DNA from: Marinicella sediminis
GTDB taxonomy: Bacteria > Pseudomonadota > Gammaproteobacteria > Xanthomonadales > Marinicellaceae
Assembly (NCBI RefSeq): GCF_002000055.1
Contig: NZ_MVBD01000011.1
Coordinates: 61,610 to 125,609, forward strand
Direction of reading: 5' to 3'
DNA length: 64,000 nt
Part shown: piece by piece, positions 1-9,282 of the stretch
Layout: each line of letters starts with the position of its first letter
How positions within the stretch are numbered: position 1 is the stretch's first letter
Translations under genes and position numbers: made by a program
Notes under the pieces: generated by a model
Told to the model about the DNA's origin: nothing
What the model saw: only the letters and a program-made list of their open reading frames with translations
Databases searched by the model: none

Positions 1-924
1 TGGCATCGATTTGTCGGTGCGGCCCAATTGCCAGAATGAAACGTAACGCACATCGACATGCGCTTGTTGCATAAACATCACATGCCCCCGGCGATGTGTG
101 GGTGTGGTGTCAGGAAATTCAGTGGCCAGGGTGATGCTTCTGCTCATGTTTGCTACCGATGTTTTCAGATCAGCTCTTGGGGTGAAGTGGTCGTACTGAA
201 GGGTCTCATTGAGGCCAATGACAGCCCCATTGATGGCTGCAATGGTGACCACTTCATCCTGGGTGCCATGGTATCTGACTGCCTGGATGCTGTTGTCCCA
301 TTTCCAGCCAGAGTATTTGGTGCCTGCGAGTACCAGGGTATCGCCGACCTGCCAGTTCAGTGGTGCAGTTGCGAGGGTCAGTTGCTGGTCACCGGCCATT
401 GGGTCAACAGCCACTTTGCTGTGCGGTGTTTTGGGTAAACCATGCATGATCACGGGTCCACTGGCCAATAAGCCGCGGCTCATTAGGCTTGGGTCGCTTG
501 TCACATCCAGGTCGCCGGTGTCACGAAACAACAAATCAATGGTGACTCCTGGCGCTACCGGGCGATTTTCTGTGCCCATGACCAAACGGCCACTGGGTTG
601 TACCAACAGGGTATCAACGATCATTTGACTGGATTGATGAACAGCGAAGGTCAATTGTCCCTCAACCCGGACCGCCTGCAGGCTCACTGCACTGACCTGG
701 TCATACACCACAGTTGTGCCGCTGGGAATCAACACCTGTGCATTGGCATCTGGTATGCTGCCTTCCTGCCAGGTGCTGGTGGCAAACCAGGAACCGGACT
801 GACTGGCTGTGTGGGTGATACCATCATCACCAAACAAGTTATTGACCATCAATTGATGGTGGTCTGAAGCCGTTGATATGAAGCAACTCAGGATCAGACA
901 GGCGGTTAATATGTGGTGTTTCAT
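1..924 (-). CDS. Secreted G8-domain protein (C-terminal part beyond the window)
   Basis: An open frame runs without a stop from an ATG at 924 off the left edge, giving 308 codons. An AAGGAG-type ribosome site lies just before the ATG. The product starts with a Sec signal (MKHHILTACLILSCFISTAS), so it should be exported. Residues about 40-165 match a G8 domain: a W..STWQEGSIPDANAQVLIP stretch, then SGTTVVYDQ, LQAVRVEGQL and RLVMGTENRPV. G8 domains are known from secreted and surface proteins such as the CEMIP/TMEM2 group, where they sit before beta-helix or carbohydrate-active regions. The following sequence looks like the beta-rich region usual after G8. The plus-strand frames across this stretch have no domain sense. 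Substrate and C-terminal tail cannot be judged because the gene is cut. Confidence 0.8.
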   Translation of the reverse strand, partial: MKHHILTACLILSCFISTASDHHQLMVNNLFGDDGITHTASQSGSWFATSTWQEGSIPDANAQVLIPSGTTVVYDQVSAVSLQAVRVEGQLTFAVHQSSQMIVDTLLVQPSGRLVMGTENRPVAPGVTIDLLFRDTGDLDVTSDPSLMSRGLLASGPVIMHGLPKTPHSKVAVDPMAGDQQLTLATAPLNWQVGDTLVLAGTKYSGWKWDNSIQAVRYHGTQDEVVTIAAINGAVIGLNETLQYDHFTPRADLKTSVANMSRSITLATEFPDTTPTHRRGHVMFMQQAHVDVRYVSFWQLGRTDKSMP

Positions 925-956
925 AGTTGTCTCCTTTGTAGCTGGTTAGGATATCA

Positions 957-1118
957 TCATCTGGGGCATTGAAATTGTGATCTCATTAACACTGTGCTGT
1001 GGTAAATCCCGGAAGGCTTTGAACCTGGCAAAATTGAATCTTCAGGATTCACCACCATCAACTGTATCGATAAAAGGGCCAGCAGATCTACTTGATTGGG
1101 TTGTTTTTTCTGATTCAT
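957..1118 (-). other. Intergenic 925-1225 with a doubtful 53-codon frame
   Basis: This stretch separates the G8 gene from the divergent DUF2235 gene. A 53-codon frame starts MNQKKQPNQVDLLALLSIQL on the minus strand, but its ribosome site is weak and no family is recognised. It may be a small protein or chance. I see no convincing terminator or repeat here; the promoters of the two divergent neighbours must lie in it. Confidence 0.2.
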
Positions 1119-1225
1119 GCCGTTTTTTCTCACAGTGACTGATTAATCAGAGAAAGTGCTGCTTTGATTCGCAGAATATGCGACACCATGATGATTAAAT
1201 GGCTATTTATGAATAATTGAGGGCA

Positions 1226-2404
1226 ATGATGAAACGCATATTTTTGTGTCTGGATGGTACCTGGAACAATACTTATCGAAAGGGTCAGCGTGATGATGGC
1301 ATGCGGGTGGTCAAGCCCACCAATGTGTTGAAAGCTGCCCGTGCGATTGAGCCAGTGGATGATGCAGGCATTCAACAGGTGGTCTATTACCGCACCGGTG
1401 TGGGCTCTATGTCCCGCTACCCTGGTATGTCAAACCGACTGTTGCGCCGATTTGACAAATACCTCGGTGGTGCCTGGGGTGCTGGATTTGAGGGGCAAGT
1501 AGAAGCAGCACTGACCTTTCTGGTACATAACTATAACAGCGGTGATCAAGTCTTTATTCTGGGTTTTTCCAGGGGTGCCGCCACGGCTCGCGCATTGACT
1601 CAGCTGATTGGCTGGATGGGTGGTGTTCCGGTCAAAGCAGATGCATTTTACTTGCCCAAAATCTATCGCCATTACATGCGCTCAAAAGGCCGGCAGTCTG
1701 TTGAGGATGTCAAACATATAATCAAGTCAGCCATTGATCAACTCAACAGAGAACGCAGTCGGCATATCATAGATCACCCTTTTGCCAGTTGGCATCAACT
1801 GCAAATTGACTTTTTAGGGGTGTGGGACAGCGTGCTGGCCCTGGGTAGCCGATTCTGGCATCGTCAGGACCGACAGTTTTACCTGCATAACGCCCCGGCA
1901 TCTTGCGTCGATCACGCCCGCCAGGCGCTGGCCATTGATGAATGCCGCCATGACTTTTTGCCGGCCATCTGGCGTCACCGGAGTCGTGAGGAGCAAACCC
2001 TGAAACAACACTGGTTTGCTGGCAGTCATGCCAATGTCGGTGGCGGTTATGTGCGCGATGGTCTGGCCAATGTAACACTGCACTGGATGTTGCAGGAATT
2101 GTGTCACTTATTCCCGCAGGTTGCCTTGAACCATGGCTATCTGAAACATTACAAAGCCTTTGCTTATGATGAGTTGGTGGATTCATATCAATGGGCTTAT
2201 CAGCTCAAAGACCGGCTGACCAGCCGTTCGGGTCGTCGCAACATATACACCAGCCAGGACCCTGAATACAAGGACTCCGGACTGTTCATTGATGACAGTG
2301 TCTTCACGCGGATGAACAGTGAGCCGGGAAAAATTGTCAGTGATTTGTCTGGCTACCGGCCTGCAAATTTATTGGCCTATTTACAGTCCCGGAATCAAGC
2401 CTGA
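1226..2404 (+). CDS. DUF2235 alpha/beta hydrolase (Tle1-like phospholipase family)
   Basis: The 392-residue product begins MMKRIFLCLDGTWNN, the typical DUF2235 opening in which the DGT loop follows the first strand. The nucleophile elbow GFSRGAATAR (GxSxG) lies near residue 117, and GSHANVGGGY supplies the conserved late aspartate/histidine-region motif of the family. DUF2235 contains type VI secretion phospholipase effectors of the Tle1 type, but also many orphan cytosolic hydrolases. No signal peptide, VgrG, PAAR or immunity gene is nearby, so a T6SS role is not supported here. I chose the ATG at 1226 because GAGGG sits at the right distance; the upstream TTG would overlap that site. The downstream gene is convergent. 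Confidence 0.85.
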   Translation: MMKRIFLCLDGTWNNTYRKGQRDDGMRVVKPTNVLKAARAIEPVDDAGIQQVVYYRTGVGSMSRYPGMSNRLLRRFDKYLGGAWGAGFEGQVEAALTFLVHNYNSGDQVFILGFSRGAATARALTQLIGWMGGVPVKADAFYLPKIYRHYMRSKGRQSVEDVKHIIKSAIDQLNRERSRHIIDHPFASWHQLQIDFLGVWDSVLALGSRFWHRQDRQFYLHNAPASCVDHARQALAIDECRHDFLPAIWRHRSREEQTLKQHWFAGSHANVGGGYVRDGLANVTLHWMLQELCHLFPQVALNHGYLKHYKAFAYDELVDSYQWAYQLKDRLTSRSGRRNIYTSQDPEYKDSGLFIDDSVFTRMNSEPGKIVSDLSGYRPANLLAYLQSRNQA

Positions 2405-2488
2405 TGAACACCGCACCGACACCTCAAACAGGTATCTGCATTATCCGCTGAAAGCATGACCCGTCAATTCAGCCAATGTAGAGTTACA

Positions 2489-2521
2489 TGCCCGGTTAAC
2501 CTGTTCGATGGTAACCGGGCA
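2489..2521. terminator. Hairpin between convergent genes
   Basis: TGCCCGGTTA pairs with TAACCGGGCA around a 13-nt loop, between the ends of the DUF2235 gene and the minus-strand beta-helix gene. There is no long T run on either strand, so it could be a weak bidirectional terminator or an mRNA 3'-end stabiliser. Confidence 0.5.
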
Positions 2522-2532
2522 GCAACAGTCAA

Positions 2533-4248
2533 TCAGTCAAAATTACTGTTAAAGATGATGTCTGCACTGTATTCATAGGCACCTGCCTCATAGGGCCCAA
2601 GGAAATCGTTGATGTTGCTTTCATCAATGCCCCGGTCAAAGCCGTCCATGTCTTCGTGTTCAGCCTGGTAAAAAAACTGATCACACAAATCGATGGCATC
2701 TGAGGCAAGGGTTAAACGGTAATTTTCATTGACCGTGTTGGTGAACAGTGGGTCGTTGGTCAGGATGACACCCACATTGCCTTGCAGGCTTTGGTTTTCA
2801 TGAACCACAGAACAATCAATTTGAATCGCGTTGTCATTGCCACTGACGGTGAACACATCACCCTGGTCCCAGATAATGGAGTTAAATACGTTCAGAGACT
2901 GTCCCTGGAGTAAGCCATTGACCACAAAAATCCGGTCTGTGTTGTTGTCAGCCACGGTGTTATAGGCAAAGTCAATACGAGACTGAAAACCGGGATCACC
3001 CCTGACCGCCATCAATGTACTGGCCTGATTACCTGAGTTGTCACTGTGATGGGTGATCACATTACCTTCGAGTTTCAGGTAGGCTTGTTCCAGAACCTCC
3101 AAGCCTGCGGTCAGTGCAGAACGATTCCTGGATATCAGGGTTTGCGATATGTGAGCCTCCCCGCCGTTGACCAGGTGGCCGGCACCTCCTGAGGCAACTG
3201 CACCATCGGTGCCATTGCCATGGATGCGTGAACAATGTCCCAGGTCGTTGAAACTGCACCCGAGAGGGCTTTGACCCATTTCCAGGACGGCTTGATTGGT
3301 CACCACCATGGCACCTCCATGGAATAAAGATGCATTGCTGTCAATGTAGGTATTGGTTAATACCGCTCGGGTACCTGCGCCGGTCAGATAGAGTCCGCCG
3401 CCACCGGCTTCATCGTGCTGGGTGGCATAGTTTACATAAATCCTCGCCGGAAATTCCTGACTGCCATGACTTTCAAAACGGGCGCCGGTTTGCAGGTATA
3501 TACCGCCGCCTTTGGCTGCTCTGTTTTGCACCAAGCCTTTGGAGCCGTCTTCAAGAGAATACCGCCCACTGTAACTGATGACTTCACACAATTGATCGGC
3601 ATAGATTCCACCACCATTGAAACTGGCTGAGTTGGTGCGACTGGCGCTGTCGGCATCCATCGAGATGGAGGCGCCCAGGGTGCAGAACAACCCTCCGCCA
3701 TAACCGTTGGCCGTGTTGTCTTCTACCAGGGTATTTTCCAGCACCAAAGATGCATTCACGCCAGAGACATGGATGCCACCACCTTCCTGTCCCAGGTTGT
3801 CATAAACCCTGGAGTCGCGAAGGATTAACCGGCTTGAGCCGCTGACCTTGATTCCGCCGGCTCCAGCAGCTGTGGTGTTTTCGCCATCAAAAATATCAAA
3901 CCGTTCCATGACCACGGTCACCAAAAAAGGCAGGTTGGCATCCAGTTCAATGACGGTGTTGTTGATGGCATTGAGTCCGCTCCATCGGGTGTTTTCCTCA
4001 CCAGGCACATCATTGACTGCATCCTGGCAACTGTCATAGCCACCTTTGAACACTTTAATGGTGTCCATCACAAAATTATTGGCGTGTAATTGTTGGTTGG
4101 TGACCCTGATTTCCGGATCGCCATCCTGATATGCCGGAAATATATTGTCGTAATCACAATCCGGATCCAGACCGACTGTGATAAATGCCAATGATTGCTG
4201 ACTGTACAGTAACAACAGTGTGATAAAAACCCTTTTCAATACATACAT
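2533..4248 (-). CDS. Secreted right-handed beta-helix protein with choice-of-anchor Q-like end and IFxxxFD tail
   Basis: The start at 4248 follows AAGGGG and yields a Sec signal MYVLKRVFITLLLLYSQQSLA; upstream in-frame codons would bury it. The body, about residues 100-440 of 571, repeats G-G-G-I/L and N-rich turns (GGGIHVSG, GGGLF, GGGIYAD, GGGIYLQ), typical of Pectate-lyase-3/beta-helix folds. Residues about 500-555 (DPLF..NYRLT..SDAIDLCD..GFDRGID..GAYEY) fit the choice-of-anchor Q type domain. The protein ends ADIIFNSNFD, a tail also seen on two unrelated secreted proteins at 55.6 and 59.2 kb. No catalytic residues can be named. A surface or extracellular adhesin/polysaccharide-binding role is inference. 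It diverges from the wHTH regulator at 4426. Confidence 0.8.
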   Translation of the reverse strand: MYVLKRVFITLLLLYSQQSLAFITVGLDPDCDYDNIFPAYQDGDPEIRVTNQQLHANNFVMDTIKVFKGGYDSCQDAVNDVPGEENTRWSGLNAINNTVIELDANLPFLVTVVMERFDIFDGENTTAAGAGGIKVSGSSRLILRDSRVYDNLGQEGGGIHVSGVNASLVLENTLVEDNTANGYGGGLFCTLGASISMDADSASRTNSASFNGGGIYADQLCEVISYSGRYSLEDGSKGLVQNRAAKGGGIYLQTGARFESHGSQEFPARIYVNYATQHDEAGGGGLYLTGAGTRAVLTNTYIDSNASLFHGGAMVVTNQAVLEMGQSPLGCSFNDLGHCSRIHGNGTDGAVASGGAGHLVNGGEAHISQTLISRNRSALTAGLEVLEQAYLKLEGNVITHHSDNSGNQASTLMAVRGDPGFQSRIDFAYNTVADNNTDRIFVVNGLLQGQSLNVFNSIIWDQGDVFTVSGNDNAIQIDCSVVHENQSLQGNVGVILTNDPLFTNTVNENYRLTLASDAIDLCDQFFYQAEHEDMDGFDRGIDESNINDFLGPYEAGAYEYSADIIFNSNFD

Positions 4249-4425
4249 GGATAACCCCTTGATCATAAAAGGTTCTTTTTTACATTCTGAAGTCTGAAAG
4301 AGCCTGAAAAGAGTCTGAAAAAAAGCGGAATTCATCACAGCTGTGATGCATGTCTCAATTTGTCGAACATGCGTTATAATCTGTCTTTAGCCCATGAGTA
4401 AAATCAGCACATTGTTTTCAAATCA

Positions 4426-6180
4426 ATGAAATACCCGCTTTTCCAACATACCCTTACAATACGCAATGATCGGGTTTATGCCAACGGCCATGGCCTGAAT
4501 TTATCTGCCAGAGGACATGCCGCCCTGATCATGATGTTGCAATCAAATGGCCGGATCCTGAATAAGGAACAATTGATGAAACACCTCTGGCAAGGACTTG
4601 TGGTCAGTGATGATTCATTGTTTAAAGTGATTCAGGAAATCAGGAGTGAAATCAGAAAGCTGGGTGTGAAACAGCAGGTGCTGGTCAATGTCTACGGCAA
4701 AGGTTATCAATGGAAGGTTCCACAAAAACAACCCCGTTCAAGAATTCCTTTCATGTTGGTTGGTTTGTTGTTGGTTATCCTGACAATGCTTTGGTTTTTC
4801 ACGCAGACAGACCCGGCACCGCAATTAACCGATCAACAATTCAATACACAATTAAATGCCATTCAATCCGGAGCTGAAGTGGTTTTACCACCGGTACCTG
4901 CGGCCAACAGCGGTCATCCGGTGGACCAATTGATGGTTCGCTATTTACATGCCGTGCAGGCTCATCAATCCGGCCATTATGAGCAGTCGATCCAGTTGCT
5001 CAAACAGGGATTGAAATTGCACCAGGGTCAACCGATTCACCCATTGTTGGCTGATACCAACTATCTGTTGGCAAGGATGTATATCTACCGGGATGACAGG
5101 GATACCCTGAAACATCACCTGGATGAGGCACAACGACTTTATGCGGTGTTGAAAGACAACGAGGGATTACTGGATGTGGCCATTGAACGGGCACGGTATC
5201 ATCAGGTGTTGCTGGCGTTTGATCGCTCAGTTGAGTTGTTGCACGAGGTGTTGACTGAGGCCAGAGCCCAGGGCAGTCAATCACATGAATTGCGGGCTCA
5301 CAGCAACCTGGCTTATGCCCATCAGCAACTCAGCCAACCGGCCCAAAGAATGCAGTCTCTGCAACATTCTCTGGAATTGGCGCTGCAATTGGCCGATGGT
5401 AAATACGCGGCTTACTCATATGGTGAATTGGCAGAAATCCATGCTCAAAAAGGCCAGTACAAGCAGGCCATGAAACAAGCAGAATTGGCTTTGCGCTTTG
5501 TCATCAATCAACATGACACCAACGTTTTCCAACAGGGCTTCAGTGCATTCTATTTGTTGTTGAGGCCGTTGGGTCATGATGACCTGGCAGAGAAATACCT
5601 GCAACGGGCGATTGATACCCAGCAACAATTCAATGATCAGGTGATGTTGGTGACCGCAGAATTACAGCTTGCCAAAATTTACAGTGCACAGCAACAACAT
5701 GAGCGCAGCACAGCTATACTGAATACCCTGGCGGCTGAACAGCTGACCGTGGAAGAACAACAGGAGCTTCAGGCTTTACTGGCTTACAACAGTTATTTTA
5801 CCCGCGATAACATTTCAGCATTCACCAGATCTAAACCAATGATTGATTCTGGTCAGTCCAACCGCCAGGCTCAACTCTATGCCCGTGCAGCCTTTGTACT
5901 GTCAGGTTGGCAATTGGAGCGTGAAGCTGAAGTGAGGGATGTCATGGAGCAATTTGCTGCATGGGTGAACCAGGATGATGTTGATGAAATGACGGTGTTT
6001 CTGTTGGTTGCTGACCAGCTTGCAGATGAATTCCATCTGTCAGACTGGGAACTTGGTTTGCGCCATCAAAAGGCTGAACAACTGGCTTCCAGGAAAGCTG
6101 AGATCAGACAGCAAACCAGACCCGATGATCAGTTGATGATTGAGTTGGATGCCTACCTTGACCGCATCATGGTTCAGTGA
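4426..6180 (+). CDS. Membrane-anchored wHTH transcriptional regulator with TPR domain (CadC-like layout)
   Basis: Residues about 5-100 form an OmpR/PhoB-type winged helix (Trans_reg_C): LSARGHAALIMMLQ, LNKEQLMKHLWQG, DDSLFKVIQEIRSEI and the wing VNVYGKGYQW. A single membrane helix follows at about 108-128 (IPFMLVGLLLVILTMLWFF), and the rest (about 130-584) is helical with TPR-like repeats such as HSNLAYAHQQLSQPAQRM and YGELAEIHAQKGQYKQAM. This is the CadC/ToxR arrangement, with cytoplasmic DNA binding and a periplasmic sensor. No phosphoacceptor domain is present. The intergenic 4249-4425 shared with the divergent beta-helix gene makes that gene a natural target, which is inference. The stop abuts the convergent SDR stop. 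Confidence 0.85.
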   Translation: MKYPLFQHTLTIRNDRVYANGHGLNLSARGHAALIMMLQSNGRILNKEQLMKHLWQGLVVSDDSLFKVIQEIRSEIRKLGVKQQVLVNVYGKGYQWKVPQKQPRSRIPFMLVGLLLVILTMLWFFTQTDPAPQLTDQQFNTQLNAIQSGAEVVLPPVPAANSGHPVDQLMVRYLHAVQAHQSGHYEQSIQLLKQGLKLHQGQPIHPLLADTNYLLARMYIYRDDRDTLKHHLDEAQRLYAVLKDNEGLLDVAIERARYHQVLLAFDRSVELLHEVLTEARAQGSQSHELRAHSNLAYAHQQLSQPAQRMQSLQHSLELALQLADGKYAAYSYGELAEIHAQKGQYKQAMKQAELALRFVINQHDTNVFQQGFSAFYLLLRPLGHDDLAEKYLQRAIDTQQQFNDQVMLVTAELQLAKIYSAQQQHERSTAILNTLAAEQLTVEEQQELQALLAYNSYFTRDNISAFTRSKPMIDSGQSNRQAQLYARAAFVLSGWQLEREAEVRDVMEQFAAWVNQDDVDEMTVFLLVADQLADEFHLSDWELGLRHQKAEQLASRKAEIRQQTRPDDQLMIELDAYLDRIMVQ

Positions 6181-6912
6181 TCAGGGTTTATTCAGGTACT
6201 CCTGTGCGGTGTAATAACCGCCGTTTTCACCTGATTCACTGATCAATTGGTAACACACTTCAGCAACGTCAACCGGATCAGCCAGTTGTCCTTTATCGTG
6301 CAGCTCCTGCCACCAAGGCAACATGGGAAAATCATCCACATGCTGTTGACGAATTTCTGCCTGCATGTCGGTGTTCATCACTCCGGGATTGATGATCAGG
6401 CATTTGACCGGGTTTGATTGTGACTGCTGTTCAGTTGCAAGGGTGTCAATGAATCGTTCAAAAAACGCTTTGCTGGCTGAATAAATGCCCAGGCCTGGTA
6501 TCGCTCTTCTGGCGGCCCCTGATGACATATAGGCGAGCCCTTTACCGATCGCTCTATCCTGAAAAGCCGTCATGAATTCATGCAGCAGTGTCATGGTTGA
6601 ATGGATATTGATGGTCAGGTGTTGTTCCATCTCAGCGGTTGCATATTGAGCCAATTCACCAAATGGTGTGAGGGTGGCGGCATTGATGATCAGGTTTACA
6701 GACCTCAACTCGGGGTCTTTGGCGGCGTTGTTGAATGCAGATTTAAAAACCTGTCGGGCTTCATCAGGTTGTGACATGTCACAGTTGAGGTGTGTTTTAC
6801 CATCCCCGCTTCTGGAAAATTCTATGACCTGATGGCCGGCTTTTTGAAATCGTTGGAGCATGGCCAGGCCCAAACCTTTGGAACCGCCGGCAATAAATGT
6901 GATCGCTGTCAT
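6181..6912 (-). CDS. SDR family NAD(P)-dependent oxidoreductase
   Basis: A 243-residue classical-type short-chain dehydrogenase. The dinucleotide-binding motif appears as AGGSKGLGLA at residues 8-17, the NNAG-type motif as INAATLTPFG, and the catalytic YxxxK as YSASK preceded by a serine pair in YMSSGAA. The length is normal for the family. The substrate cannot be read from sequence; the glycine-rich loop has GGSKG instead of TGxxxG, which is a tolerated variation. It stands alone, convergent with the TPR regulator and divergent from the dienelactone hydrolase gene, with no operon partners. Confidence 0.88.
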   Translation of the reverse strand: MTAITFIAGGSKGLGLAMLQRFQKAGHQVIEFSRSGDGKTHLNCDMSQPDEARQVFKSAFNNAAKDPELRSVNLIINAATLTPFGELAQYATAEMEQHLTINIHSTMTLLHEFMTAFQDRAIGKGLAYMSSGAARRAIPGLGIYSASKAFFERFIDTLATEQQSQSNPVKCLIINPGVMNTDMQAEIRQQHVDDFPMLPWWQELHDKGQLADPVDVAEVCYQLISESGENGGYYTAQEYLNKP

Positions 6913-7060
6913 GGGTGTGATTTGCTTTGAGAAGATTTAATGATAGTCAGCAGTTACTCAAAAAGCAACGCCTGGCTCAGTTGCTGTTCTTCACAGACTT
7001 TTGATGTCGGGGCGGTTAGGGTGTTTGTCTCTTCCAATAAAAACAGCGGGAATCAGCCAG

Positions 7061-7969
7061 ATGAAAAAAAACCAGGTTTTGGATCAATTGGATCCACAGG
7101 TCTTTGAATTGTTTGACCAATACGTACACAGTCACATCAGTCGCCGACAGTTTTTACAAAAAGTAGGTAAATACACCCTGGCAGGGTTGTCAGCCTCCGG
7201 TATTCTGGCGTTGTTGGCGCCCAATTACGCCAACGCCATTCAGGTCCCTGTGTCTGATCCACGGGTAAAGGTGTCCATGGTTGACTATGAATCTAAGGCA
7301 ACCAAAACCACCATCAAAGCCCAGTTGAGTCGGCCTACGGCTGAGCATAAACAATGGCCTGGGGTGATTGTGGTGCACGAAAACCGTGGCTTGAATCCAT
7401 ACATTGCCGATGTCGGGAGGCGGGCCAGTGTTGATGGCTTCATCGCTCTGGCACCGGATGCCCTGAGTCCGCTGGGTGGTTATCCCGGCAATGACGATGA
7501 AGGCCGTGCGATGCAACGTCAACGAGATCGTGAAGTGATGCTCAAGGAGTTCATCGCTGCCTATGATTACCTTAGTGATCACCCCAATTGTAATGGTTGC
7601 ATCGGCGTGGTGGGCTTTTGCTTTGGTGGTTGGGTGGCAGGCATGATGGCGTCCAGAATACCCGGGCTCAAAGCTGCCGTGCCGTTTTATGGCAGGCAAC
7701 CATCGGCTGAAGACACGGCCAACATACAAGCACCTTTATTGATTCAGTATGGTGATCAGGATGAGCGGGTCAACGCGGGCTGGCCCGATTTTGAAAAGGC
7801 CCTGAAAGCCCATAACAAATCATACCAGGTTCACTTCTACACCAACAGCCAACATGGTTTCCACAACGATTCTACCCCTCGTTACAACCCGGAGACCGCC
7901 AAACTGGCCTGGCAGCGAACCATTGACTTTTTCCGCACCCACCTGCGGCCTGCCGCAGAACGGGGCTGA
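7061..7969 (+). CDS. Tat-exported dienelactone hydrolase family protein
   Basis: The start at 7061 (MKKNQVLDQLD) places a twin-arginine motif SRRQFLQK at about residues 28-35, followed by a hydrophobic stretch TLAGLSASGILALLAP and an ANA cleavage site, so Tat export is likely. The mature part is a DLH-fold hydrolase: VVHENRGLNPYI near the oxyanion side, nucleophile motif GFCFGGW with Cys instead of Ser as in true dienelactone hydrolases, a YGDQDERV acid region and HGFHND for the histidine. The family hydrolyses dienelactones or related esters; many exported members have unknown substrates. It is probably transcribed alone, 80 bp before amt. Confidence 0.88.
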   Translation: MKKNQVLDQLDPQVFELFDQYVHSHISRRQFLQKVGKYTLAGLSASGILALLAPNYANAIQVPVSDPRVKVSMVDYESKATKTTIKAQLSRPTAEHKQWPGVIVVHENRGLNPYIADVGRRASVDGFIALAPDALSPLGGYPGNDDEGRAMQRQRDREVMLKEFIAAYDYLSDHPNCNGCIGVVGFCFGGWVAGMMASRIPGLKAAVPFYGRQPSAEDTANIQAPLLIQYGDQDERVNAGWPDFEKALKAHNKSYQVHFYTNSQHGFHNDSTPRYNPETAKLAWQRTIDFFRTHLRPAAERG

Positions 7970-8052
7970 AGTCAAACATACGCAATTCAACGGATATACA
8001 AGCCGAGGTGAGGGTTTTACCATGGATTGAACACAAATCATGGTAGAGCCCG

Positions 8053-9282
8053 ATGGAAACACAGATTTTTGAACTCAGCTACGCCCTGGATACCTTTTAC
8101 TTCCTGGTTTCCGGTGCCTTTGTGATGTGGATGGCTGCTGGCTTTTCGATGCTTGAAGCCGGACTGGTGCGCAGTAAAAACACCACCGAAATCCTCACCA
8201 AAAACGTTGCCTTGTTTGCCGTTTCCTGTACGCTTTATCTGCTCATCGGTTATGCCATTATGTACCCGGAACTGGGGCAGTCTTTGCTCAGTGGCATCAC
8301 CGGGGATGGTGTGAATGATGACAAAACCTATGCGCCATCGGCGGATTTCTTTTTCCAGGTGGTGTTTGTTGCCACTGCGATGTCCATCGTTTCTGGTGCA
8401 GTGGCTGAACGCATGAAACTGATGGCTTTTCTGGCTTTTGCAGTGGTCATGACCGGCTTTATTTATCCCATGGAAGGTTATTGGACCTGGGGCGAGGGAT
8501 CTGTGTTTGGGTTGTATGCTTTGGCTGATCTGGGTTTTTCCGATTTTGCCGGTTCCGGTATTGTTCATATGGCTGGAGCAGCGGCGGCACTCAGCGGCGT
8601 TTTGTTTCTGGGTCCCAGGGCCGGCAAATATGATGCCAACGGACGCCCCAGGGCAATTCCCGGAGCCAATCTGCCGTTGGCCACATTGGGCATGTTTATC
8701 CTGTGGATGGGCTGGTTTGGTTTCAATGGCGGTTCGGTATTGGCCACCGCATCGGTGGAAAGTGCCAACAAAGTGGCGGTGGTGTTCGTCAACACCAATG
8801 CGGCGGCGGCTGGTGGTTTAATTGCCGCTTTACTGACAGCCCGCCTGTTGTTTGGCAAGGCTGACCTGACCATGACCCTCAATGGTGCCCTGGCAGGCCT
8901 GGTGACCATCACGGCCGAGGCCACCACACCAACCCCGGCCCTGGCCACTTTGTTTGGTGCTATGGGCGGCGTACTGGTGGTGTTTTCTGTGGTGTTGCTG
9001 GATAAATTACGTCTGGATGATCCGGTGGGTGCCATTTCAGTGCACGGCGCCGCTGGCTTACTTGGTTTGTTGCTGGTGCCCCTGACCAATGGAGAGGTGA
9101 AACTCAGTGGCCAGATCATTGGAGCCCTGACCATCTTTGGCTGGGTGTTTGTCAGCAGTTCAGTGGTGTGGTTTTTGCTGAAGAAAACCATCGGTATCCG
9201 GGTGACTGCTGAACAGGAGTACGAGGGTGTGGATTTATCTGAATGCGGAATGGAAGCGTATCCGGAGTTCACCAACAGCTGA
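8053..9282 (+). CDS. amt: Ammonium transporter (Amt family)
   Basis: A 409-residue polytopic inner-membrane channel for ammonium. It shows the Amt signature elements GFSMLEAGLVRSKN near the N-terminus, the pore histidines in VHMAGAAAALSG and VHGAAGLLG, and the usual cytoplasmic end EYEGVDLSECGMEAYPEF that contacts PII proteins. The N-terminus has no cleavable signal, as in the short Amt1-like group. No glnK gene accompanies it, whereas glnK-amt pairing is the common arrangement in proteobacteria, so control by a PII protein encoded elsewhere is assumed. The downstream lipase gene is convergent. Confidence 0.95.
   Translation: METQIFELSYALDTFYFLVSGAFVMWMAAGFSMLEAGLVRSKNTTEILTKNVALFAVSCTLYLLIGYAIMYPELGQSLLSGITGDGVNDDKTYAPSADFFFQVVFVATAMSIVSGAVAERMKLMAFLAFAVVMTGFIYPMEGYWTWGEGSVFGLYALADLGFSDFAGSGIVHMAGAAAALSGVLFLGPRAGKYDANGRPRAIPGANLPLATLGMFILWMGWFGFNGGSVLATASVESANKVAVVFVNTNAAAAGGLIAALLTARLLFGKADLTMTLNGALAGLVTITAEATTPTPALATLFGAMGGVLVVFSVVLLDKLRLDDPVGAISVHGAAGLLGLLLVPLTNGEVKLSGQIIGALTIFGWVFVSSSVVWFLLKKTIGIRVTAEQEYEGVDLSECGMEAYPEFTNS

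Noticed and set aside
58..867. Three plus-strand frames at the left edge
   Set aside because: They have no ribosome sites or domain sense and lie antisense to a continuous minus-strand G8-domain frame with a signal peptide.
1226..2404. T6SS effector-immunity locus
   Set aside because: DUF2235 is present, but no VgrG, PAAR, adaptor or immunity-like gene is adjacent.
7190..7729. Long minus-strand frame opposite the dienelactone hydrolase
   Set aside because: Antisense to a gene with clear catalytic motifs; composition (His/Thr/Ile-rich) is typical of a shadow frame.
8038..9275. Two long minus-strand frames opposite amt
   Set aside because: The plus strand encodes a textbook ammonium transporter; the opposite frames are low-complexity shadows.
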